Shown here: positions 19,118-26,747 of the stretch, piece by piece
Numbering within the stretch: the stretch's first letter is position 1
Layout: every line of letters begins with the position of its first letter
DNA from: CAG-791 sp045546175
GTDB lineage: Bacteria; Bacillota; Clostridia; Lachnospirales; Lachnospiraceae
DNA: 64,000 nt
Direction of reading: 5' to 3'
NCBI GenBank assembly: GCA_045546175.1
Contig: JAZQCI010000117.1
Coordinates: 1 to 64,000 of the forward strand
Notes under the pieces: model-generated
The model's input: the letters and a program-made list of their open reading frames with translations, nothing else
Database searches by the model: none
What the model was told of the DNA's origin: nothing
Position numbers and translations under genes: made by a program

Positions 19118-20473
19118 ATGCAGCGTGAGAACTTAGGCAGTCGTTTAGGATTCATTCTGATCAGCGCGGGATGCGCGATCGGTATCGGAAATGTTTGGAA
19201 ATTCCCGTATCTGTGCGGACAGAGCGGAGGTGGACTTTTTGTACTTATCTACCTGTTCTTCCTGATCGTGCTGGGACTTCCGGCCATGACAATGGAATTT
19301 GCGATGGGGCGCGCTTCGAGAAAGAGCCCGGTGAGAATGTACCAGGAGCTCGAGCCCAAGGGATCCAAATGGCATCTGCACGGATTTTTATGCATGATCG
19401 GCAACTACCTGCTCATGATGTACTACACAACGGTAGCAGGGTGGATGCTTCAATATTTTGTCAGAACGGCGGCGGGAAGCTTCGAGAATCTTGACGCGGA
19501 GCAAGTGGCAGGTGCTTTTACGGGCGGCCTCGCCAATCCGCTGATCCAGGTGGGCTGCATGGCTATCGTCGTGGTCCTCGGATTCTTTGTAAACTCCCAG
19601 GGGCTTCAGAACGGCCTCGAGAAGGTCACAAAAGTCATGATGCTGGCGCTGCTCGTGATCATGGTGATCCTGGCGATCAACAGCATTTTCCTTCCCGGAG
19701 CGGGCGAAGGACTGAAGTTCTATCTGCAGCCCAGTTTGGAAAGGGCTAAAGAAATCGGTATTTTCCAGGTAATTGTGAGTGCCATGAACCAGGCTTTCTT
19801 CACACTCAGTATCGGTGTCGGTTCCATGGCCATTTTCGGAAGCTATATCGGGCGCGACCAGGCGCTGATGGGAGAGTCCGTCAACGTCATCATTCTGGAC
19901 ACCTTTGTGGCGATCTGCTCGGGACTTATCATCTTCCCGGCCTGCTTCGCGTACGGTGTGCAGCCTGACAGCGGCCCGAGCCTGATCTTCATCACGCTCC
20001 CCAACATCTTCAACCACATGGCGCTGGGAAGACTGTGGGGCAGTCTCTTCTTCGTATTTATGACATTTGCGGCCTTCTCTACGGTACTGGCCGTATTTGA
20101 GAACATTATGGCGATGTGCATGGACCAGTTCGGATGGACCAGAAAGCAGTCCGGTCTCTATAACACGATCGCGATGTTTATTCTGTCTGTTCCCTGCGCG
20201 CTGGGCTTCAATGTGTTGTCCTCTATCCAGCCGCTGGGAGAGGGCTCCTCGATCCTCGATTTCGAGGACCTGATCGTAAGTAACTATATCCTGCCCATCG
20301 GCGCGTTCATCTTCGTGCTTTTCTGCACGTCCAGATACGGCTGGGGCTGGGACAATTTCGTGAAGGAAGCGAACGAAGGAAACGGCCTTAAAGTTCAGAA
20401 ATGGATGAGGCCTTACATGACCTACGTTCTGCCTCTTATCGTCATCCTTGTATTTATTTTGGGAATCATCTGA
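19118..20473 (+). CDS. Sodium-dependent transporter, NSS family
   Basis: Integral membrane Na+ symporter for an amino acid or related amine. The first helix has the family signature ISAGCAIGIGNVWKFPYL with the unwound GxxGxGNVWKFPY substrate/Na+ site, followed by GGGLFVLIYL and MEFAMGRASRKSP in helix 2. About eleven hydrophobic helices can be read over 451 residues, the usual length for bacterial NSS proteins. The substrate cannot be told from sequence. The L,D-transpeptidase begins 21 bp downstream. Confidence 0.92.
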   Translation: MQRENLGSRLGFILISAGCAIGIGNVWKFPYLCGQSGGGLFVLIYLFFLIVLGLPAMTMEFAMGRASRKSPVRMYQELEPKGSKWHLHGFLCMIGNYLLMMYYTTVAGWMLQYFVRTAAGSFENLDAEQVAGAFTGGLANPLIQVGCMAIVVVLGFFVNSQGLQNGLEKVTKVMMLALLVIMVILAINSIFLPGAGEGLKFYLQPSLERAKEIGIFQVIVSAMNQAFFTLSIGVGSMAIFGSYIGRDQALMGESVNVIILDTFVAICSGLIIFPACFAYGVQPDSGPSLIFITLPNIFNHMALGRLWGSLFFVFMTFAAFSTVLAVFENIMAMCMDQFGWTRKQSGLYNTIAMFILSVPCALGFNVLSSIQPLGEGSSILDFEDLIVSNYILPIGAFIFVLFCTSRYGWGWDNFVKEANEGNGLKVQKWMRPYMTYVLPLIVILVFILGII

Positions 20474-20494
20474 CGACCATCAAGGGAGAATCGA

Positions 20495-22606
20495 ATGTCT
20501 ATATTCTTTTGGAAAAAGAAAAAAGCAAATTCTGAGCCGGAACCGGCAGCGGAGCCTGTGGAGGTCGCTGTAGAGCAGGAGCCTGCCGAGGAGGCAGCGC
20601 CTGCGGAGGCAGAGCCCGCCGAGGAGGCAGTTCCTGCGGAGGCAGAGCCCGTCGAGGAGGCGGTTCCTGCGGAGGCAGAGCCTGCTGAGGAGGCGGCTGC
20701 CGGATCAGAAGAGGTCCCTGAAGAGGGACCGGTGACGGAAGAACCCGAAGCGAAAACGGATTCCGCATCAGAAGAGGCACCGGAAGAGGTGCCGGCAGCG
20801 GAAGAAGACTTTCCCGTGGAAGAGACGGCCGCCATTCTCGAGGCGGAGTCTGAGACGATCGGAGAGTCGGCGGATATTCCTGTGGAAGATACTGCTGTGG
20901 TGACAGACGCAGAGCCGGAGGCAGAGACTGACGTCACAGGGGATACGATCGTCATGCCTGTGAAAGAGGCTGCGGCGGCAGATGCCGCAGAGTCAGAAAC
21001 CACAGAGCCGGATACCGCAGAGCCCGATGCGACAGGGGATACGGTCGCCCTGCCGGCCGCGGAAACCGCTGCCGCTATAGAGGCCGCGTCTTCGACTCCC
21101 GAGCAGCCTGAACCGGCATCGCAGCCTGAGCCGGCGTCGCAGCCGGAAGCCCAGCCCGTATCGGAACCGGAAGAGGACGACTATGAGGAGACAAAGCCCA
21201 GAAGAAAGGGACATGCCCTTCTGTGGATCTTCCTCCTTCTGCTCGTCATCGGGGGAAGTTACTATTACGGCATGACCTACTCCAGGACACACTTCCTCGA
21301 GAATACATATATCAACGGCCAGGAGGTCAGCGGCATGACCGCGCCGCAGGTCGAAAAGATCCTGTACCAGAATGCGGATGAGTATGAACTGAAGATCACC
21401 TTCAGAGACGGGGAAGAAGAGACTATCACCGGAACGCAGATCGGTTACAAAGTAAAACCGGACGGAAGCGTGGACCGGATCCTCCAGTCCCAGGACCATC
21501 TGAGATGGTATAAGTGCTTTTTCCGGCGCACCGACGGGGAAGTGGAGCTGAAGACGATCTACGATCCCAACCGCCTCAGAGAGGCCGTCAGCGCACTGCC
21601 GGAACTTCAGAAAGACCACATGGTGACTCCTGTCGACGCCTATATCGAACTGCAGGGGACCAAGTTCAATATCATCCCGGAAGTCGAGGGCAATTACGTC
21701 GAGGCCGAACTTGTGCAGAAAGCGGTAGACGAGGCCGTTCAGAAAGAAGAACCCAGTGTCGTCGTGGCTGACATCAAGGGATCCTACAAGGTGCCTTCTG
21801 TCCGCGCGACGGACAAGGACATCGTCGAGAAATGTGATAACTACAATCACATGCTGGCGGGCAGTATCACATGGAATCTTCCGAACGGAGAGACGATGAA
21901 GATCGATGCCGAGACCACTGTAAACTGGCTGTCGCAGGATGAAGACGGCAACTATTACAGGGACGAGGACCTGTGGGAAGAAAAGATCGAGTTCTGGGTG
22001 GACGAACTTGCCAGAAATGTCAACACAGTCGGCAAGGATTGGAGCTTTGACGCGACAGGTGTGGGCAACATCACTGTCAGCGGCGGTGATTATGGCTATT
22101 CGGTCAATAAAGTAGATGAAAGAGAAGAGGTATGGGATCTTCTGTGGGACGGCGAGTCCGAGGAGAGGGAGCCGTATTTTTACACGACCCAGTATAACAA
22201 GGGAAGCGGAATCGGCGGAACTTATATTGAGGCCAACCTGTCCCAGCAGCATGTCTATATCTATATCGACGGCGATATGGTCTTAGACACGCCTTGCGTG
22301 TCGGGAAATACCAGCAACGGACACGGAACGCCTACGGGCGTCTATCAGATCCTCTATAAGGACACAGATACTGATCTGAAAGGACAGCAGCTCGCCAACG
22401 GCCAGTACTCTTACATTTCCCATGTGGATTACTGGATGCCTTTCTACGGCGGCTGCGGATTCCACGATGCAAGCTGGAGATCCAGCTTCGGTGGCAATAT
22501 CTACAAGTATGACGGATCCCATGGATGCGTCAATCTGCCGCCCTCTATTGCACCGACTTTCTACAGCTATGTCAGAACAGGTATGCCGGTAGTGGTTTTC
22601 TATTGA
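20495..22606 (+). CDS. L,D-transpeptidase (YkuD) with peptidoglycan-binding-like region and acidic repeat tail
   Basis: Extracytoplasmic enzyme that cross-links peptidoglycan through 3-3 bonds or attaches other groups. Residues 1-230 are cytoplasmic and low complexity, with repeated EPAEEAVPAEA units. A membrane helix follows (HALLWIFLLLLVIGGSYYYG, about 238-257), then a putative peptidoglycan-binding type-4 region starting NTYINGQEVSGMTAPQVEKIL. The C-terminal YkuD domain ends in SHGCVNLP with the catalytic Cys 678. The unusually long cytoplasmic repeat ahead of the helix is odd for this class. AAGGGAG precedes the ATG; a perfect terminator follows the gene. Confidence 0.9.
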   Translation: MSIFFWKKKKANSEPEPAAEPVEVAVEQEPAEEAAPAEAEPAEEAVPAEAEPVEEAVPAEAEPAEEAAAGSEEVPEEGPVTEEPEAKTDSASEEAPEEVPAAEEDFPVEETAAILEAESETIGESADIPVEDTAVVTDAEPEAETDVTGDTIVMPVKEAAAADAAESETTEPDTAEPDATGDTVALPAAETAAAIEAASSTPEQPEPASQPEPASQPEAQPVSEPEEDDYEETKPRRKGHALLWIFLLLLVIGGSYYYGMTYSRTHFLENTYINGQEVSGMTAPQVEKILYQNADEYELKITFRDGEEETITGTQIGYKVKPDGSVDRILQSQDHLRWYKCFFRRTDGEVELKTIYDPNRLREAVSALPELQKDHMVTPVDAYIELQGTKFNIIPEVEGNYVEAELVQKAVDEAVQKEEPSVVVADIKGSYKVPSVRATDKDIVEKCDNYNHMLAGSITWNLPNGETMKIDAETTVNWLSQDEDGNYYRDEDLWEEKIEFWVDELARNVNTVGKDWSFDATGVGNITVSGGDYGYSVNKVDEREEVWDLLWDGESEEREPYFYTTQYNKGSGIGGTYIEANLSQQHVYIYIDGDMVLDTPCVSGNTSNGHGTPTGVYQILYKDTDTDLKGQQLANGQYSYISHVDYWMPFYGGCGFHDASWRSSFGGNIYKYDGSHGCVNLPPSIAPTFYSYVRTGMPVVVFY

Positions 22607-22625
22607 TTTGTCGGATTTTTCAAGG

Positions 22626-22658
22626 GGGCTGTGAAAAGATCACAGCCCTCACTTTTTT
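22626..22658 (+). terminator. Rho-independent terminator
   Basis: Perfect 9-bp stem GGGCTGTGA/TCACAGCCC with AAAGA loop, then TCAC and six T residues. Confidence 0.88.
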
Positions 22659-22660
22659 AA

Positions 22661-22745
22661 TGATGCACACGCGTGCGGAAAGGAAGATGCTGCCAAAAAG
22701 GCAGCCCGCACGCGGCGCAGCGGCGCGCTCTGCGAGCCTTGATAG
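22661..22745 (+). repeat. Structured intergenic element, copy A
   Basis: Starts TGATGCACACGCGTGCGG. CGCGTGCGG pairs with CCGCACGCG; between them GCTGCC/GGCAGC forms an inner hairpin, and a third GC-rich hairpin (GGCGCGC TCT GCGAGCC, one mismatch) follows. Copies B (25232) and C (49859) share order and structure. It lies between the L,D-transpeptidase terminator and the MATE gene. Confidence 0.8.
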
Positions 22746-22818
22746 CACATGAATCAGTTCAGGGCGCCGCGTCGTGGAGAGGCCGGCCCGAGGCGGATGT
22801 CCGCAGCAGAGGTTTCAG

Positions 22819-24156
22819 ATGCAAAAGGATTTAACACAAGGCAACCTGTTCGGGAAGATGATTCAGTTTGCGGTCCCCTACCTGATCGCCTGCTTTCTGC
22901 AGACTTTCTACGGAATGGCGGACCTGTTCATCACCGGACAATTTAACCAGGCGGCGGCTGTCTCCGCCGTGGCAGTGGGCAGCCAGGTCATGCACATGCT
23001 CACAGTGGTGATCGTAGGGCTCGCCATGGGCACGACCGTCTGTATCAGCAGGTCGGTAGGAGCCGGGTCAAAAAAGCACGCAGCCGGCTTCATAGGCAAC
23101 TCCGCGGTGCTTTTCGCGGGCTTTGCTGCTGTTCTCACGATTCTCCTGCTCATCTGTACCGGCGGGATCCTCCGCATTCTGGCGGTCCCCGCAGAGGCAA
23201 TGGAGCAGGCCAGGCAGTATCTGGTCATCTGCTTTATCGGCGTACCGTTCATTACTGCCTACAATGTAGTGAGCAGCATTTTCCGCGGCCTGGGAGATAC
23301 AAAGAGCCCCATGATTTTCGTCGCCATCGCGGGCCTGATCAACGTGGGATTTGACTATATTTTGATCGGACCTCTGGGAATGGGTGCGGCAGGCGCGGCG
23401 ATCGCGACAGTCGGCTCACAGGCTTTCTCGGTGGTGATCGCGCTCCTCTTCCTTCTGAGGGGAAAAGAGTCGCTCGGCGTCAGCCGCAAGGACTTTGTTC
23501 CAAACGGAGATTATATGGGCCAGCTCCTGGGGATCGGAGTCCCGGTTGCCTTTCAGGAGGGGCTGATTCAGGTGTCCTTTCTGGTCATCACGGCAATCGC
23601 GAACAGCCGGGGCGTGGATGTGGCGGCCGCTGTCGGAATCGTGGAAAAGATCATCAGTTTCCTGTTCCTTGTCCCGTCGTCCATGCTGTCCACCGTCTCG
23701 GCGGTCACGGCGCAGAACGCGGGCGCGGGCAAGCACGACCGGGGGCGCCTTGCGCTCAGGTACGGGATCAGTATCTGTGTGACAGTCGGACTTGTTGTCT
23801 TTGTGATCTGCCAGTTCGCCTCGGAAAGCCTTGTCGGGCTGTTTGTCGTAAACGAGCCGGAAGTAGTCAGGCTGGGCGGGCAGTATCTTCGCTCCTACTC
23901 GCTCGACTGCGCGGCGGCGGGCATTCAGTTCTGCTTCAGCGGGTATTTCAGCGCGTACGGAAAATCGCAGTACTCCTTCATCCACAACATAATTTCCATT
24001 GCGACGGTGAGAATACCGGGCGCCTGGCTGGCTTCCGCCATGTTCCCGGAAACCCTTTATCCGATGGGACTTGCGGCGCCGATGGGGTCGCTGCTGTCGT
24101 CGGTGATCTGTATATTCCTTTACAGGAGGCTGACGAGGGAGATAGAAGCGGGGTGA
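22819..24156 (+). CDS. MATE family multidrug/drug exporter
   Basis: Twelve-helix membrane exporter driven by a Na+ or H+ gradient. Seen: LFGKMIQFAVPYLIACFLQTFYGMADLFITGQF at the start in short form, the repeated half with VPVAFQEGLIQVSFLVITAIAN, and about twelve hydrophobic stretches over 445 residues, the normal MATE length. ATG 22819 is chosen over GTG 22774 because AGAGG lies 6 bp upstream and the product then begins at the usual place (MQKDLTQGN). The structured element A lies immediately upstream. Substrate unknown. Confidence 0.9.
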   Translation: MQKDLTQGNLFGKMIQFAVPYLIACFLQTFYGMADLFITGQFNQAAAVSAVAVGSQVMHMLTVVIVGLAMGTTVCISRSVGAGSKKHAAGFIGNSAVLFAGFAAVLTILLLICTGGILRILAVPAEAMEQARQYLVICFIGVPFITAYNVVSSIFRGLGDTKSPMIFVAIAGLINVGFDYILIGPLGMGAAGAAIATVGSQAFSVVIALLFLLRGKESLGVSRKDFVPNGDYMGQLLGIGVPVAFQEGLIQVSFLVITAIANSRGVDVAAAVGIVEKIISFLFLVPSSMLSTVSAVTAQNAGAGKHDRGRLALRYGISICVTVGLVVFVICQFASESLVGLFVVNEPEVVRLGGQYLRSYSLDCAAAGIQFCFSGYFSAYGKSQYSFIHNIISIATVRIPGAWLASAMFPETLYPMGLAAPMGSLLSSVICIFLYRRLTREIEAG

Positions 24157-24230
24157 GTGGAGGAATGCCTTTGGATTTTGCAGGGCGGCGGATGTGATTG
24201 GATTGTGCCGGGGTTATTCGGGGCTTGGGT

Positions 24231-24765
24231 GACCGACGAAAAACAACTTTTTTCTCATTTCGTCGGACTGTGATTGGATTGTGCGGGGTTATTCGGGGCT
24301 TGGGTGACCGACGAAAGTCAGCTTTTTTCTCAATTCGTCGGACTGTGATTGGATTGTGCGGGGTTATTCGGGGCTTGGGTGACCGACGAAAGTCAGCTTT
24401 TTTCTCATTTCGTCGGACTGTGTTTGGCTTGTTCAGGCTTCGGTGACCGACGAAAGCCGACTTTTTTCTCAATTCGTCGGACTGTGTTTGGCTTGTTCAG
24501 GCTTCGGCGACCGACGAAAACCGGCTTTTTTCCTCAATTCGTCGGACTGTGCATAGTTTGTGCTGGCTTTGGAGACCGACGGATAACAAGCTTTTTCCAT
24601 ATCGTAGGGGTGTGCTTGGTTTGTGCCCGCTTGGGCGACCGACGAAAGCTAGCTTTTTTCTCATTTCGTCGGACTGTGCATAGCTTGTGCTGGCTTGGGC
24701 GACCGACGAAAGTCAGCTTTTTTCTTATTTCGTCGGACTGTGCATAACTTGTGCCGACTGAGGGA
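24231..24765 (+). repeat. Hairpin tandem-repeat array, forward copy (8 units)
   Basis: Units begin with GACCGACGA at 24231, 24306, 24381, 24445, 24509, 24574, 24637 and 24701, so spacing is 75, 75, then 63-65 bp. Each unit has the inverted repeat CCGACGAAA ... TTTCGTCGG around a T-rich loop (TTTTTTCTC), followed by GACTGTG and a GGCTTG-type stretch. The first units carry an extra 11 bp (GGGTTATTC region). Unit 6 is degenerate. The same family occurs inverted at 53035-53410. Confidence 0.88.
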
Positions 24766-24817
24766 CCCTACCAGAAGAATGAAATAAAAAAGCAGGCGAT
24801 AAAAGGAGATTACCATT

Positions 24818-25234
24818 ATGAGCGCGGAAGAACATATTCACGCACAAGGCAGTGAACATACACACGAAGACGGCCATGTCCACACTCATGAAGACGGCCA
24901 TGTCCATTCGCACGAGGATAGCCATACTCACACGCATGAAGGCAATCATAATCATAATCACAGCCATACGCACGACCCGCAGCAGGTTCGCGCGATCGTG
25001 AACCGCCTCAAGAGGTCGATCGGGCATCTGGACAAAGTGCGCCGGATGGTGGAGGATGGAGATGACTGTGCAGATGTATTGATTCAGCTGTCTGCAGTGA
25101 AATCGGAGATCAATAATACCGGGAAGCTGATCCTGAAGCAGCACATGGAGCATTGTATTGTGGAAGCTGTCAGAGAGAACGATCAGGAAGCAATTGACAG
25201 GATGAATGAAGCGATTGACCGCTTTATGAAGTGA
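24818..25234 (+). CDS. CsoR/FrmR-family metal-sensing repressor with His-rich N-terminus
   Basis: DNA-binding repressor of the all-helical DUF156 fold. The C-terminal 85 residues carry VNRLKRSIGHLDKVRRMVEDG and the metal triad: one Cys in DDCADVL, a His 25 residues later and a Cys four residues after that (QHMEHC). This Cys-His-Cys spacing is that of copper sensor CsoR rather than FrmR. The first 52 residues are about one third histidine, in repeats such as HTHEDGHVH, unlike typical CsoR; they may store metal ions or lower the threshold for sensing. No metal exporter is adjacent. The stop codon TGA is also the first three bases of structured element B. Confidence 0.85.
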   Translation: MSAEEHIHAQGSEHTHEDGHVHTHEDGHVHSHEDSHTHTHEGNHNHNHSHTHDPQQVRAIVNRLKRSIGHLDKVRRMVEDGDDCADVLIQLSAVKSEINNTGKLILKQHMEHCIVEAVRENDQEAIDRMNEAIDRFMK

Positions 25235-25318
25235 TGCACACGCGTGAGGAACGGAAGAAGCTGCCCTTTGGGGCAGCCCGCACGCGGCAGGCGGCTCGCG
25301 CTGCGAGCGCGCTATAGA
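25232..25318 (+). repeat. Structured intergenic element, copy B
   Basis: Begins TGATGCACACGCGTGAGG and overlaps the stop codon of the CsoR-like gene. Inner hairpin GCTGCCC TTT GGGGCAGC, outer pairing to CCGCACGCG with one mismatch, and a third hairpin GCTCGC/GCGAGC. Same order of parts as copies A and C. Confidence 0.8.
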
Positions 25319-25406
25319 AAAAAGGTTACTATTCAGCACACCACTTCCCAAATGCTGCGCATTCGGGACTGTGGGCGTTCAGAGGCGCTCCGCGCCTTGT
25401 CCGCCT

Positions 25407-25470
25407 CGGAAAAAGATCAAAAACGTTCCGGTGAACAAGCTCCCCGGACCTTATTTTGATCTTTTTTCCG
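25407..25470 (+). repeat. Long inverted repeat upstream of AGE-family gene
   Basis: CGGAAAAAGATCAAAA (25407-25422) pairs with TTTTGATC followed by TTTTTTCCG (25454-25470), with an inner TCCGG/CCGGA pair. The arms differ by one A. It may act as a terminator for the CsoR transcript, or in both directions, as both outer flanks are A/T-runs. Confidence 0.6.
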
Positions 25471-25503
25471 AAGTGCTGAAAAAAAACAAAAAGGAGGGTA
25501 ATT

Positions 25504-26742
25504 ATGCAGGCCAAATATCAGATCGACACAGATCAGAACAGGGAATTTCTCAGAGAAAACGCAGAAAATCTTCTGAGCTTCGGACACCGGTTTCCTTCTC
25601 CCGGCGGCGGATCCTACTATCTCGGCGATGACGGAACGCCGTGGAAGGACAGGCCCCGCGAGACGTGGATCACATCCCGTATGTGCCATGTCTACAGCAT
25701 CGGCACGTTCCTGGGTCATCCCGGCAGTGAAGAACTGGCGGATGCAGCCCTGAAGGGGCTGCGCGGCGAACTCTGCGACAAGGTGAACGGCGGGTGGTAC
25801 AGCGGAAGAACGGCTGACGGCGATATTTTGCCGATGAAACAGTGCTATGCGCACGCGTTCGTGATCCTGGCGGCTTCGAGCGCGGTGCTTGCGGGACGTC
25901 CCGGCGCGCAGGAACTGTTGGATGAGGCGATCGCCCTCTATGATAAGCGCTTCTGGAACGAGGAAGAAGGACTTTCCTGCGACACATGGAATACGGAGTT
26001 CACTGTCCTGGATTCTTACCGCGGGCTCAACGCGAACATGCACACCGTGGAGGCCTTTCTGGCGGCTGCGGATGTCACGGGAGACGAGAAGTTCCGAGTG
26101 CGCGCGGGCAGGATCATAGATCACGTGCTGGGCTGGGCTTCCGGCAACGACTGGAGGATCCCCGAGCACTACAGCAGCGACTGGAAGGCGGATCTCGAGT
26201 GCAATAAGGACAAGCCCGACGACCAGTTCAAGCCTTATGGCGCGACGCCCGGCCACGGCATCGAGTGGGCGCGTCTGATCACGCAGTGGGCGCTCTCTAC
26301 TTTCGGCGATGACAGGGAGAAGGCGGCAAAATATATTGACGCCGCAGAAAATCTCTTTAACCGCGCGATCTCGGACGGATGGAATTCGGACGGGGCCCCC
26401 GGCGTCGTGTATACGACGGACTGGAACGGGCAGCCGGTCGTCCATGACCGCATGCACTGGACGCTTGCGGAGGCGATCAATACTTCGGCGACGCTGTATC
26501 ATGTGACCGGACGCGAGAAATATGCGGATCTGTATGCGCAGTTCATGCAGTATCTGGATGAGAAGGTCATGGACCATGTAAACGGCTCCTGGTTCCATCA
26601 GCTGGATCGAGAAAATAACCTCCTCACAACAGTCTGGCCCGGAAAGTCGGATCTCTATCACGCTTTCCAGTCCATGCTGATCCCGTATTATGCGGCGGAT
26701 CTTTCGATCGCGCCGGCAGTTAAGCAGGGAAAGAAGATTTGA
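25504..26742 (+). CDS. N-acylglucosamine 2-epimerase (AGE) superfamily sugar isomerase
   Basis: Cytoplasmic (alpha/alpha)6-barrel enzyme. Motifs fit the YihS/mannose isomerase branch: RETWITSRMCHVYSIG, NANMHTVEAFLAA, YGATPGHGIEWARL and DLYHAFQSMLIPY, giving the catalytic histidines in MHT, GHG and YHA. Members interconvert aldoses and ketoses such as mannose/fructose or sulfoquinovose/sulfofructose, or epimerise N-acylglucosamine or cellobiose; the substrate here is open. AAGGAGGG lies 7 bp before the ATG. Its stop is followed within 6 bp by the carboxypeptidase gene. No sulfoglycolysis genes are adjacent. Confidence 0.82.
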   Translation: MQAKYQIDTDQNREFLRENAENLLSFGHRFPSPGGGSYYLGDDGTPWKDRPRETWITSRMCHVYSIGTFLGHPGSEELADAALKGLRGELCDKVNGGWYSGRTADGDILPMKQCYAHAFVILAASSAVLAGRPGAQELLDEAIALYDKRFWNEEEGLSCDTWNTEFTVLDSYRGLNANMHTVEAFLAAADVTGDEKFRVRAGRIIDHVLGWASGNDWRIPEHYSSDWKADLECNKDKPDDQFKPYGATPGHGIEWARLITQWALSTFGDDREKAAKYIDAAENLFNRAISDGWNSDGAPGVVYTTDWNGQPVVHDRMHWTLAEAINTSATLYHVTGREKYADLYAQFMQYLDEKVMDHVNGSWFHQLDRENNLLTTVWPGKSDLYHAFQSMLIPYYAADLSIAPAVKQGKKI

Positions 26743-26747
26743 AAGGT

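Noticed and set aside
24349..24747. 132-codon ORF within the forward hairpin array
   Set aside because: Its sequence is just the translated repeat in shifting frames and lacks a ribosome site.
24231..24765. CRISPR array
   Set aside because: The units are tandemly repeated over their whole length, including the parts that would be spacers, and the spacing varies from 63 to 75 bp. No cas genes are near.
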